A DNA stretch of 45,705 nucleotides, taken from assembly GCA_012841635.1 (NCBI GenBank), contig DUUJ01000051.1:1-45705 (forward strand), written 5' to 3'. Under the pieces are notes generated by a model. It made no database searches, was not told the origin of the DNA, and saw only the letters and a list, made by a program, of their open reading frames with translations. Below, in pieces: positions 1-9,578 of this stretch. Source of the DNA: Clostridiales bacterium. Lineage in GTDB: Bacteria; Bacillota; Clostridia; Oscillospirales; CAG-272. Positions within the stretch are counted from its first letter, which is position 1. Every line of letters begins with the position of its first letter. Position numbers and translations under genes: made by a program.

Positions 1-53
1 ATTGGAAAACACCCTCTCAGAAGCACCGCGAACTCGGCGGCCGATGACGCGCC

Positions 54-110
54 GAATTTAGTAATGTTTTCGTTCGGGGCTTCGCCCCTCTCTTCAACAT
101 TACTAAATTC
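54..110. repeat. Perfect 15-bp inverted repeat (GAATTTAGTAATGTT / AACATTACTAAATTC) enclosing a GGGGC-TTC-GCCCC hairpin; possible dispersed palindromic element or terminator
   Basis: Left arm 54-68 is the exact reverse complement of right arm 96-110; inner 5-bp GC hairpin at 76-88. Confidence 0.7.
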
Positions 111-250
111 CTTTCTCTCCTTTTTCTCCTTAATTGCTTTTTTTCGGTCTCACATCATTGACAAATGTACATTTCCCGAATTTTGTGCAAGGGTACGGGC
201 AGATAAAGGATATTCAAATTTACAAATCGATGGTTTACAAGCAGCATCAA

Positions 251-877
251 TCATGATATAATGTTTTTGATTAATCCGGTAACTTCGTCAAGAATAGCGG
301 CTTCTTCCCTCGAAGCGTCGACGATGACGATATTGTCCGATTCTTTGCGCAGGCAGATGGCTTTTTCGTAATTGCGGGAAATTTTCTCGAGGCGGTCACG
401 GGATTCGTAATGCTCGCGCTCCTCTCCCCTTGCGTCCACCCGGCTCAGCGCAACCGATACGTCTACGGAAAGATATATCGTCAGATCCGGTTTTACAAGG
501 TTCATCGAACCTTTATTCAATTCAAGGATATATTCCATCGGGAAGACGCCGGTCTGATACGCGCAGGAAGAAAGCCAGAAACGGTCACATATGACATTAA
601 CTCCGGCGCCGAGCTTTTCTTTTATCCCGCCGGGACGCAGTATATGATCGAGTCTGTCTGCGGCAAAAAGCGCGGCTATGACCCGCTCGTCAAGCTCGTA
701 TTCTCCATCGCCCTTTATAAAATCTCTTATCAGCTGTCCTATGCGGTTGTCTGTCGGTTCTCTTGTAAGCTCTATACGGCAGCCGAGATTGATGAGTGAC
801 GAGAATACGGATTTTATAACGGTTGTTTTGCCGCTGCCGTCTATACCTTCAAAAACAATAAATTTGCCGCGACTCAT
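251..877 (-). CDS. tmk: Thymidylate kinase
   Basis: FEGIDGSGKTT P-loop, LTREPTDNRIGQLIR and DRFWLSSCAYQ motifs; start set at MSRGKF with GGAGG upstream instead of the longer ORF start. Confidence 0.92.
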   Translation of the reverse strand: MSRGKFIVFEGIDGSGKTTVIKSVFSSLINLGCRIELTREPTDNRIGQLIRDFIKGDGEYELDERVIAALFAADRLDHILRPGGIKEKLGAGVNVICDRFWLSSCAYQTGVFPMEYILELNKGSMNLVKPDLTIYLSVDVSVALSRVDARGEEREHYESRDRLEKISRNYEKAICLRKESDNIVIVDASREEAAILDEVTGLIKNIIS

Positions 878-1042
878 CCTGATAATCCTCCGATTATTAT
901 TGCCGGAATCGGCTCCGGCGGAAACTACCATATTATATCATATGCCGCGGATAAAATCAAGAGCATAAATTTGCCCGGAATGCTCCTTCGCAGCCCGCAA
1001 TGCCGCCGAATAACAAGCATTTCCGCATATTTGATAAATAAA

Positions 1043-4000
1043 ATGAAAAAATTAATTATTATTTCGCTGTTCTTTGCAGTAATTCTGCTGACTGCCGTCA
1101 ACAGCTCCTTCGCTGCCGGTCCTGCTTCCGCTGCCGGTCCGGATGCCGGAGTTTACGATATCTGGGCCTCAAGACAGCTTGAAAGTTTTGAAAATGCGAA
1201 TCCCCCGCGCGGCAGCATTAAAACCGAAGCTGCGGCAGGTTTGAACATCGATTCGGTGCGCAGATCCTCCGAATTGCCTTTTTTTCCGTATCAGCCGTTT
1301 TCCGGAGAAAATTTTCTCTTATGCAAAACCGACGGCGGTACAACTCCTACACATGAATATTACAAAGCGGAAGTCAATATTTCATTAAGCCTTTACAACC
1401 TCAACGCCGATGACAAGTGTCTGGCTTATGCCATAGCTCTGCCGGAGCGGCTTGATGCTTCCGGCTCTCTTTTGGAATACGCGGTGACCACCGTGATTGG
1501 TTCCGAGACCGGGGAAACCACATTGCGGCACAATGTATACGGCGGAGCCTGGAATACGCTCTTCTGCGACATCTCGACCTGGAGCGGCAGGATATCAATT
1601 AATTCGCTTCGCGTCACCGTTATGTGCAAAGAGATCCCCGTCGGAACCGCATACTCCTTCGGTATAGACGATATTTCTCTCTTTGAATCGACAGAAGCGG
1701 CTACGGCGATGAATTGGTTTGTGCCGGTCGAAAACTGGTATTATCTTTATGCGCACAAGTCGGACAGCGGCGGTATGAAATTCATTCCCGACAGCGATGA
1801 GTTTTATATCGAAACATACGGTTCGGGATTGAAACCCGGGCTTGCCGCTGGCGGCGGATACCTTTGCGTCCGGCTTGACAACAGGTGCGGCGCACAGAAC
1901 ATTTCGCTGCAGCATACCACCGCCGAACGGATGAGTTTTGCCGAGAACATGGGTGAAATAGCTGAGCTATCCGACGGTGAACAGCTGATTTATTTCTCTC
2001 TGCCGAAGGAAGGCGAAAGCGAATTCACGCAGCTGAGGTTTGTCTTTGACGGCATCACTTCGTTCGGCGAACATTCCCAGGCTTTCCTTGAAATCAAGGC
2101 GATTTATCCGGCTTCAACATATAAACCGGAACCCGACCCGCTCGGAAAAATCCAAAGCTGCCAGGCCGACGGCTCCGGCAAAGTAACCGTCACCGGAACG
2201 CTTTCCGAGTATGTTGCCTCAGCCAATATGTATAACGATGTCTGTCTTTTCCAGACTGATCCCACGCTTGACCTTTTAAAAGCGCTTAACGGGCTTGAGC
2301 CGATTGCGCGGACGAGGGCTTCGTCAAATTTCCGATTCACAGCCGACGGTCAGAGCAATTACTCCTCCGACAGATTCGTCGTCGCGCTTGTCAACGGAAA
2401 AGACTATATAATAATAGACGACTCTTTTATTACAAATCCCGAAGCGGCGTGCGCATCCCCGGCTACATTCAAAGATATTCCCGCTCTGAAGGGAATTTCG
2501 ACAAGCTCTTCACCCGATATCTCGGCTGCTTCGAAACTCGTTTATTTTGACGGCGCTTCGACAGTTGTGTTCCCTCTCGCTCTCGAGCGGCTTTACAGTC
2601 CGAAAATAACTTCGGTACAGTATGAATATGAGGGAACAACTTACTACTTTGATCCGTCTTATTGTCAGTCGGTTCAGCGGATCCTCGGTTCGCTAAAGAG
2701 CAGCGGCGCCTGTATCTACATGAAACTCACCCTGAAACCGACTTCAAACGAAGCGCTTAATGCCGCTCTTTGCGCCCCGGGATGGATCCAAGGCTCCGAA
2801 GCTGCCTTCAATACCGATACTCCGGAAGGCATGAAACTTTACCGCGCCATTTTCAGCTTTATTGCAGCCAGATGGTCAAAAGAGTATGATACGCGGGTAA
2901 ACGGCTACATTATAGGCGATTCGGTAAATGAAGCGAGAACCAACTGGTCAAAAAACGGTGTTTCTCTCGAACAGTTTGCATACAGCTATGCGCTTACCCT
3001 TCGTTCGGCATACACTTCGATGCGTACCGCGGCAGGTCCGGTAAGGATCATGACATCGGTCAGCTCTCTGCTTTTTGACGGTTATCCTTCCGACAACCAA
3101 AACCGTTACGGGACGGGAAAGTTTCTCTCGGCGCTCAACGCCGCGGTGGCAAGCTCCGGAAACTTTAACTGGGGAATCGAGCTTGCCATTCCCGCCGGAA
3201 GACTGACGGCGCAGGGATTCTCCGACACATCGGATTTCAGTCCGGCCAATACTTCCAAAATATCAATTTCCGCCGACAATTATGAGCTTTTTGATGTTTT
3301 TCTCAACCGAAAAGAGCTGCTGTTCAAAGATAAAACCCGTGATGTTATTGTGTCGGCGGCACAGGGCGCCGATGAAGCTCAATATGCCTACGCTTTTTAC
3401 AAACTCAGTTCAAGCCTCTGCGATACCGCAAAAGCGCTTGTAATCTCCGTCCCCGATGCGGCGGCTTATGGGGATACCTTCGGTATGATAGACACGGCTG
3501 AAACCCTCGATTATACATCGGAAGCGCTGAATACGCTCGGGTATGCCGACTGGGCTCAGCTGATACCCGGACTTGATTATAACCGGGCTGTCAGCCGGAC
3601 TTATGCCGATACTTTATTCAGTCCCACAATTCCGGGCGGGCTGAACGGAGTTTACGCTTTGAGCAGTTTTGACTCTCAAAACGATATTACAAATTTCTCT
3701 TTCGGAAACGGCGTTGAATCGATCGAATGGAAATCGGGGCTTTCCTCGCGTGAGGGTCTGCTTATGCTGAATTACGCTCTTAACGAAAGCAAAAACTTCG
3801 GCGGCTTGTTTTACGTTCTTGATTATCCGCTGGATTTGTCAAAATCTCCGGTGCTGACTCTTGATATCGCCGTGGTATCTCTTCCGGAGGGAACATCACA
3901 GGCTCAGCTTACCGTTATGCTATGCTCCGGACGAAGCTCGGTAATCTGCTCGGGACAGATATCCGAAAACGGATGGCAGACGGCGGTCTGTGACCTTTCG

Positions 4001-4327
4001 GATTATAAGGACCTAATCAGTTCAACGGATACGATACGTGTCTGGCTTTCAAGTTACGACGGAAAACCTTTGGGCTCTCCCTCTCTTCTTATAGATGAAG
4101 TAAAAGTCGGAAGCTTTACTCTCGATTCCGAAAATCTCCGCGAGTATTTCCTGATGCAGCAGAGTGATTGGAGAAAATCCGCCTCAGCCAAATCCGATTT
4201 AAAAATCGTTTATGCCCTCGCGGCGCTTGCTTCCGTCTGCGCCGTAATTCTGACTTTCAGAATTACCCGCGGCATTATTATTGAAAAACGGCGTTTGCCG
4301 TCTCATGACGAATGGAAATTCGACTGA
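1043..4327 (+). CDS. Large secreted, membrane-anchored protein, possibly a DUF5722-like (glycoside-hydrolase-like barrel) protein
   Basis: N-terminal signal peptide MKKLIIISLFFAVILL, C-terminal TM helix plus basic tail, central segment with IIGDSVNEARTNW resembling DUF5722 proteins from memory; no database check. Confidence 0.6.
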   Translation: MKKLIIISLFFAVILLTAVNSSFAAGPASAAGPDAGVYDIWASRQLESFENANPPRGSIKTEAAAGLNIDSVRRSSELPFFPYQPFSGENFLLCKTDGGTTPTHEYYKAEVNISLSLYNLNADDKCLAYAIALPERLDASGSLLEYAVTTVIGSETGETTLRHNVYGGAWNTLFCDISTWSGRISINSLRVTVMCKEIPVGTAYSFGIDDISLFESTEAATAMNWFVPVENWYYLYAHKSDSGGMKFIPDSDEFYIETYGSGLKPGLAAGGGYLCVRLDNRCGAQNISLQHTTAERMSFAENMGEIAELSDGEQLIYFSLPKEGESEFTQLRFVFDGITSFGEHSQAFLEIKAIYPASTYKPEPDPLGKIQSCQADGSGKVTVTGTLSEYVASANMYNDVCLFQTDPTLDLLKALNGLEPIARTRASSNFRFTADGQSNYSSDRFVVALVNGKDYIIIDDSFITNPEAACASPATFKDIPALKGISTSSSPDISAASKLVYFDGASTVVFPLALERLYSPKITSVQYEYEGTTYYFDPSYCQSVQRILGSLKSSGACIYMKLTLKPTSNEALNAALCAPGWIQGSEAAFNTDTPEGMKLYRAIFSFIAARWSKEYDTRVNGYIIGDSVNEARTNWSKNGVSLEQFAYSYALTLRSAYTSMRTAAGPVRIMTSVSSLLFDGYPSDNQNRYGTGKFLSALNAAVASSGNFNWGIELAIPAGRLTAQGFSDTSDFSPANTSKISISADNYELFDVFLNRKELLFKDKTRDVIVSAAQGADEAQYAYAFYKLSSSLCDTAKALVISVPDAAAYGDTFGMIDTAETLDYTSEALNTLGYADWAQLIPGLDYNRAVSRTYADTLFSPTIPGGLNGVYALSSFDSQNDITNFSFGNGVESIEWKSGLSSREGLLMLNYALNESKNFGGLFYVLDYPLDLSKSPVLTLDIAVVSLPEGTSQAQLTVMLCSGRSSVICSGQISENGWQTAVCDLSDYKDLISSTDTIRVWLSSYDGKPLGSPSLLIDEVKVGSFTLDSENLREYFLMQQSDWRKSASAKSDLKIVYALAALASVCAVILTFRITRGIIIEKRRLPSHDEWKFD

Positions 4328-4364
4328 CACCATTTTATTGTTTTGTAAGGAAAGGACGGATTTG

Positions 4365-5720
4365 ATGACAATGCGTTCTCCCGCAAGAATAGCCGCTATA
4401 TCGGTTGCTGCTTTATTTATTCTTACCGGAGTCTTGATTCCCGCCGCGGCTCAGGAAATAGCAAAACTCTCGGGTGATTTTACATATATAAGCAATCCTA
4501 CCGGCATAACTATCCTGAAATGCAAAGCTTCGGGAGAGATCGACATACCTTCCGCGCTTGACGGAAAAACCGTTACAGAGATAGCTTCCGACGCTTTTAA
4601 ATCAAGCGGAGCAACGAAAATCAATATTCCCGCCTCCGTTACATCGGTGGGGGATGAGTCAGTCATATCCGCAAATACCATATTCGCATCCTCGGTCGAA
4701 GAAATCAATGTTGAAAGCGGCAACACCGTTTATACATCTTCGAACGGTGTGCTTTATCGCGCCGACGAAGGCAAGTTAAGCCTTGTATATTATCCGAGGT
4801 CAAAATCCGAAGAAAGCTTTTCGGTACCGGCAAATATTGCAAAGATATCAAAATATGCCGCAGCCGGCTGCAAAAATCTCACCCAGATAAGCTTTACCGG
4901 GGTTACCGAAGAAATCGGTGACGGAGCCTTCTCCGGATGCACAAAACTTGCCACGCTCTCGCTGCACGACGGCCTTATATCGATAGATTCGGGAGCATTT
5001 AAAAACTGCTCCGCCCTGACGAAAGTTACTTTACCGGCTTCCGTCAGGAATATTGCCGCAGGAGCCTTTGCCGGTTGTTCGAGACTTTCCGTCATTATAG
5101 CCGCCGGGGATCTTTCCGACGATTCTCTCGCGGCTTTGGCCGGTTCTTCCAAAAGCCTGACCGTTTACAACGGAGACGGCAGCACATACATAACTTCCGA
5201 TTCGGGAGAGCTTATCAAAAGCGGAACCGGACAGCAAACCCCCGTAAATAACCACCCTCCGATAATAGCCGAAACTACCGATGCAAAAACCACATCACCG
5301 AAAGAAACAACTTCAGAAGAGACTTCCGATGAAACAACCGAAGATATTACGGTCACACTATCTCCTCCCGTAACAAAGATTGACCCGCTTATCGGAGTTG
5401 AAATCACCGACGAAAAGGGATTTTCGATAAATACCACCGCTCCCGATACCGAAGTTGCCGAGACTGAAACGCCTGTTACCACAGCTGCCGAAGAAATAAC
5501 GGTAAGCGAAGTGGATACGACACCGGAAACCGTTTATTTCGTGGAGCCTTCGAGGGGAATTTTCGGCGCTTCCTCCGAGGATCTGACCCTCATCTGGATA
5601 TTGGGCGCTGTGGCCGCGGCTGCGGCATTATCAGCCGCAATCTGGCTCATATACAATCGCCGAAAGAAGAACCGTATCGGCCCGGACGGCCTGAGGCACA
5701 GCAAATACTACGAAGAATGA
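4365..5720 (+). CDS. BspA-type (LRR_5) leucine-rich repeat surface protein with Thr/Glu-rich stalk and C-terminal TM anchor
   Basis: Repeats such as IPASVTSVGDE, EIGDGAFSGCTKLATLSLHDGLISIDSGAFKNCSALTKVTLPASVRNIAAGAFAGCSRL; signal peptide; C-terminal TM then RRKKNR; start after AAGGAAAGGACGG. Confidence 0.85.
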   Translation: MTMRSPARIAAISVAALFILTGVLIPAAAQEIAKLSGDFTYISNPTGITILKCKASGEIDIPSALDGKTVTEIASDAFKSSGATKINIPASVTSVGDESVISANTIFASSVEEINVESGNTVYTSSNGVLYRADEGKLSLVYYPRSKSEESFSVPANIAKISKYAAAGCKNLTQISFTGVTEEIGDGAFSGCTKLATLSLHDGLISIDSGAFKNCSALTKVTLPASVRNIAAGAFAGCSRLSVIIAAGDLSDDSLAALAGSSKSLTVYNGDGSTYITSDSGELIKSGTGQQTPVNNHPPIIAETTDAKTTSPKETTSEETSDETTEDITVTLSPPVTKIDPLIGVEITDEKGFSINTTAPDTEVAETETPVTTAAEEITVSEVDTTPETVYFVEPSRGIFGASSEDLTLIWILGAVAAAAALSAAIWLIYNRRKKNRIGPDGLRHSKYYEE

Positions 5721-5729
5721 CAATATCAA

Positions 5730-5757
5730 ATCCCGCCGTTTAAGCGGGATTTTTTCG
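5730..5757 (+). terminator. Rho-independent terminator after the LRR protein
   Basis: ATCCCGC-CGTTTAA-GCGGGAT followed by TTTTT. Confidence 0.85.
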
Positions 5758-5895
5758 TTAATCTTTTTTGGGCGTAATATAATGTTACATTAATTATATT
5801 GTCGTTATTCACATAGTATTATCGCTTTAGCACGGTAACATGTTGAAATGTTGACGTTATTATTACATTTTTCTTCAATTTTTAAACAATATATG

Positions 5896-5924
5896 TTGAC
5901 ATTGCTGTCAAAGTGTGCTATAAT
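5896..5924 (+). promoter_or_regulatory. Sigma70-type promoter of the opp-like operon, -35 embedded in an inverted repeat
   Basis: TTGACA (5896-5901), 17-bp spacer, TATAAT (5919-5924); TTGACA-TTGC-TGTCAA inverted repeat at 5896-5911. Confidence 0.85.
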
Positions 5925-5966
5925 TCACTTTAAGCAATCTAATATTATTTTAGGAGGAATAATACC

Positions 5967-8408
5967 ATGAAAAAACGGCTGAAAATTGTTGCCGCCGTTT
6001 TGGCGTGCGTAATGTTCGCGGGAGTTGCCGCAACACTCACGTCATGCGGTAAATCACTTGCAACTGCACCGACTATTACTACCCCGCTGGTAGTAGCGTA
6101 TTCGCCATTCAGCGAAAAGTTCTCACCCTATTATGCCGACACCGCATATGACTCAGATGTCGCCGGCATGACCCAGCTTTCTCTGCTCACCACCGACCGC
6201 GCCGGCGGTATAATCTACAACGCCATTAAAGGCGAAAATGTAGAATACAACGGCACGAAATACAACTACAAGGGTATTTCGAATATCAAGGTAGATCAGA
6301 AAAAGAACAACGACGGTTCCGTCGCGACCACCACCTACAAGATCGAGCTCAAGAAGGGCGTTCTTTTTTCTGACGGAGTCGAAATGACCGCCGACGACAT
6401 AATATTCAACTATTATGTCTTCCTCGATCCGGCTTATGTCGGCTCAACCACCCTTTCGTCCTACTCCATCGTCGGTCTCAAGAACTATCAGACACAGACC
6501 ACCGACGAAGTCTACGAAAAGTATTCGAAGATGGTCAAGGACATTTACGCCGCGGGCGAAGATCATCAGTGGTCTTCAAGCGATGCCTGGACTCAGGAAC
6601 TTCAGACCGCTTACTGGGATCTGATGAAGCAGACCTGGAAAGACGACAACCAGGCTATCGTTGACTATGTCTTCAACAACTATCTCGGCTACTCTCAGGA
6701 CTATTTCGGAATGTCCGGCGAGGAAATCGCTGCAAATGAAGGACTTAAGGTAGCCTACGGCATGGTTATGTGGGGCTTCGGCACAAAGAACGAAGACGGT
6801 ACCTTTACAACCGCCGCCGGCAAAACTTACGACCTCACTTCCACTTTCCCGACGATTGACGACTACTACGAATCCACCTATCAGGCTTACGGCGGCGACC
6901 CGGATGCTTATTTCGGCACCGAAGCCGCTGACGACACCGACGTTCACGGCACTACCGATACCGCGTTCATCCTTCAGTACGGTTCGAAGGACGAAGCGAT
7001 GGGCGGAGCCGGCGTTCCAAACATTTCCGGTATAAAGAAGACCGGCAAATACAAAGTAGAAGTCACCACCGAGGGCTTTGAAGCTCCGGCTATCTACTCA
7101 ATCTGCGGAATTTCCGTCGCACCGATGCATTACTACGGCGACGAAACTAAGTTTGATTACGACAACAACAAATTCGGCCACGACTTCGGCGACCTTACTT
7201 CGGTTCAGGCGAAGACCAACTTCCCGATGGGCGCAGGCCCCTACAAGTTCGTTGAATACAAAGACAAGATAGTTTATTTCGAAGCCAACGAGCACTATTT
7301 CAAGGGATGTCCGAAGATCGCTACCATCCAGTTCAAGGAAATGAGCGACGACGATAAGATCACCTCGCTTACCACCGGCGACGCCGATGTTTCCGATCCT
7401 TCCGGCTCAAAGGCCAAATTCCAGCAGATCCGCGATATCAACGGCGGAGAGCTTGACGGCAATATCATTACCACCAACGCCGTTGACAACCTCGGCTACG
7501 GTTATATCGGTCTTAACGCCGATACTATCAACGTGGGCGGCAAGTCCAGCTCCGAAGAGTCGAAGAACCTGCGCAAAGCCATTGCTACCGTTATTGCGGT
7601 ATACCGCGACGTTGCGATCAACTCCTACTACGGCGACGCAGCTTCCGTTATCAACTATCCGATATCCAATACCTCATGGGCAGCTCCGCAGAAGTCGGAC
7701 GCCGACTATAAGGTCGCTTTCTCGGTTGACGTTGACGGCAATGACATCTACACCGCCGATATGAACGCCGAAGCCAAGTACGCCGCCGCTCTCGAAGCTT
7801 CCAAGGGATTCTTCAAAGCAGCCGGCTACACCTATGACGAAGGCTCGGGCAAATTCACCGCAGCTCCCGACGGAGCCAAACTCGCTTATGAAGCGCTTGT
7901 TCCCGGCGACGGCACCGGCGACCACCCGAACTTCCAGGTGCTTTCCAACGCCGCAGCCGCTCTCGGAACGATAGGCATTACCCTCAATATCAATGACCTT
8001 ACCGACAGCTCTATCCTCTGGGACCGCCTTGACGCGCACAACCAGGAAATCTGGACCGCCGCATGGGGCGCTACCATTGACCCGGATATGTATCAGGTAT
8101 ATCACAGCTCAGGTATCGTAGGAAGAGGCGGATCCGATTCGAACCACTACGGAATCGACGACGCGAACCTCGATCAGCTTATCATTGACGCGCGTCAGTC
8201 CGCCGACCAGGATTACCGTAAGTCTACTTATAAAGCCTGCCTCGACATTATAATCGACTGGGCGCTTGAAGTTCCTTCCTATCAGCGTCAGAATATCGTT
8301 ATCTTCAGCACCGAGCGTGTCAACATCGACACCATCACCCCGGATATCACCACTTATTGGGGCTGGATGAATGACATTGAAAATCTTGAGGTATATCAGG
8401 CTCAATAA
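5967..8408 (+). CDS. Oligopeptide-type ABC transporter substrate-binding lipoprotein (SBP_bac_5 family) with a large insertion
   Basis: Lipobox-like LTSCG, LKKGVLFSDGVEMTADDIIFNY motif of family 5 SBPs; AGGAGG RBS; followed by OppB/C/D/F-like genes. Confidence 0.92.
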   Translation: MKKRLKIVAAVLACVMFAGVAATLTSCGKSLATAPTITTPLVVAYSPFSEKFSPYYADTAYDSDVAGMTQLSLLTTDRAGGIIYNAIKGENVEYNGTKYNYKGISNIKVDQKKNNDGSVATTTYKIELKKGVLFSDGVEMTADDIIFNYYVFLDPAYVGSTTLSSYSIVGLKNYQTQTTDEVYEKYSKMVKDIYAAGEDHQWSSSDAWTQELQTAYWDLMKQTWKDDNQAIVDYVFNNYLGYSQDYFGMSGEEIAANEGLKVAYGMVMWGFGTKNEDGTFTTAAGKTYDLTSTFPTIDDYYESTYQAYGGDPDAYFGTEAADDTDVHGTTDTAFILQYGSKDEAMGGAGVPNISGIKKTGKYKVEVTTEGFEAPAIYSICGISVAPMHYYGDETKFDYDNNKFGHDFGDLTSVQAKTNFPMGAGPYKFVEYKDKIVYFEANEHYFKGCPKIATIQFKEMSDDDKITSLTTGDADVSDPSGSKAKFQQIRDINGGELDGNIITTNAVDNLGYGYIGLNADTINVGGKSSSEESKNLRKAIATVIAVYRDVAINSYYGDAASVINYPISNTSWAAPQKSDADYKVAFSVDVDGNDIYTADMNAEAKYAAALEASKGFFKAAGYTYDEGSGKFTAAPDGAKLAYEALVPGDGTGDHPNFQVLSNAAAALGTIGITLNINDLTDSSILWDRLDAHNQEIWTAAWGATIDPDMYQVYHSSGIVGRGGSDSNHYGIDDANLDQLIIDARQSADQDYRKSTYKACLDIIIDWALEVPSYQRQNIVIFSTERVNIDTITPDITTYWGWMNDIENLEVYQAQ

Positions 8409-8440
8409 GCCTTTGTCAAACTCAGATTCAATCTGATTTC

Positions 8441-8478
8441 CAAAGCAAGCCCGACTTGCAACGGTTGGGCTTGCTTTG
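8441..8478 (+). promoter_or_regulatory. Intercistronic hairpin between SBP and permease genes (attenuator or mRNA stabiliser)
   Basis: Perfect 12-bp stem CAAAGCAAGCCC / GGGCTTGCTTTG; only a weak U-tract follows. Confidence 0.75.
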
Positions 8479-8577
8479 TTGGGTTTATATGCCGGTCATG
8501 ATATTTTTTCATCTTTCACGTTATCATGACCTGTATATCAACCCAATACTGCATTTTTAAATACGTAGAGGTACATT

Positions 8578-9564
8578 ATGTGGAAATTCCTGATCCGGCG
8601 ACTGCTTTTGAGCATTTTGATACTTTTTTTGGTATCGGCAGTCATTTATACCGTCATGCGCTCTCTGCCGGTCTCCTTTATCGAAGCAAAAGCACGTGAA
8701 ATGTCTGCTCTTCCGGGAGCAAAAAGCTACTCCGAATGTCTTGCGCAGCTGAATGATGTTTATCAGATGGACGGAAATCCGGTCATCGGTTTCTTTAAAT
8801 GGCTAAGCCGCGCTTTGCGCGGTGATTTCGGAGACTCCTGGATGTATAATAAACCGGTTACCGCTAAATTCAAAGAGGTAATCTGGGACTCCTTCTTCCT
8901 CTCTCTGATTTCCCTTGTACTTGAGCTTGTAATTGCGATCCCTCTCGGCATACGCGCCGCGACCCGTCAATATACCCGTACCGACTACGCTATAACGGTG
9001 GTTGCTCTGATAGGTATATCCCTGCCCTCCTTCTTCTTTGCAACTCTGCTGAAGCTTTTATTCTCGGTAAAATTAGGAATCCTGCCGCTGAACGGCAAAG
9101 TCGGAAGATATTACAACCAGCTTTCGAATTTCGGCAAATTTCTCGACATTGTTCAGCATTTCATCCTTCCGATAACTACCCTTACAATAGTGTCTATCGG
9201 ATTTTTGATGCGTTATACCCGTACGAATATGCTTGAAGTGCTCAACTCCGACTATATCCGCACCGCGCGCGCGAAAGGGCTTTCCGAAAGCAAGGTAATC
9301 AACCTTCACGCTTTCCGCAACACTCTTATACCGGTCATAACAATGGTCGGCGGCACTCTGCCCGGCCTTTTCAGCGGCGCGATGATAACCGAGCAGCTGT
9401 TTGCGATTCCCGGTATCGGCTATACTTCTTACAACGCAATGATCAGCGGCGATATTCCGTTCTCTATGTTTTATCTGATGTTTATGGCAATTCTCACGCT
9501 TGTCGGCACGCTTATTGCCGATATCCTGTATGCCGTGGTCGACCCGCGTGTACGAGTCAACTGA
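8578..9564 (+). CDS. oppB: ABC transporter permease, OppB/DppB type
   Basis: MWKFLIRRLLLSILILFLVSAVIYTVMR start, EAA-loop YIRTARAKGLSESKVINLHAFRNTLIPVIT. Confidence 0.93.
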   Translation: MWKFLIRRLLLSILILFLVSAVIYTVMRSLPVSFIEAKAREMSALPGAKSYSECLAQLNDVYQMDGNPVIGFFKWLSRALRGDFGDSWMYNKPVTAKFKEVIWDSFFLSLISLVLELVIAIPLGIRAATRQYTRTDYAITVVALIGISLPSFFFATLLKLLFSVKLGILPLNGKVGRYYNQLSNFGKFLDIVQHFILPITTLTIVSIGFLMRYTRTNMLEVLNSDYIRTARAKGLSESKVINLHAFRNTLIPVITMVGGTLPGLFSGAMITEQLFAIPGIGYTSYNAMISGDIPFSMFYLMFMAILTLVGTLIADILYAVVDPRVRVN

Positions 9565-9578
9565 AGGAGGTGTGACTG

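Noticed and set aside
64-261. 65-aa ORF at the left edge
   Set aside because: Runs through the inverted repeat, no RBS, low-complexity Ser/Phe/Leu composition; likely noncoding.
410-968. ORFs (410..799, 678..968 +) antisense to tmk
   Set aside because: Fully antisense to a strongly supported gene; composition is explained by codon bias.
6576-8405. Several ORFs antisense to or out of frame with the SBP gene (e.g. 6576..6947 -, 7674..8105 -, 8109..8405 -, 7387..7764 +)
   Set aside because: Shadow ORFs from strong codon bias in a highly expressed gene; no RBS or recognisable domain.
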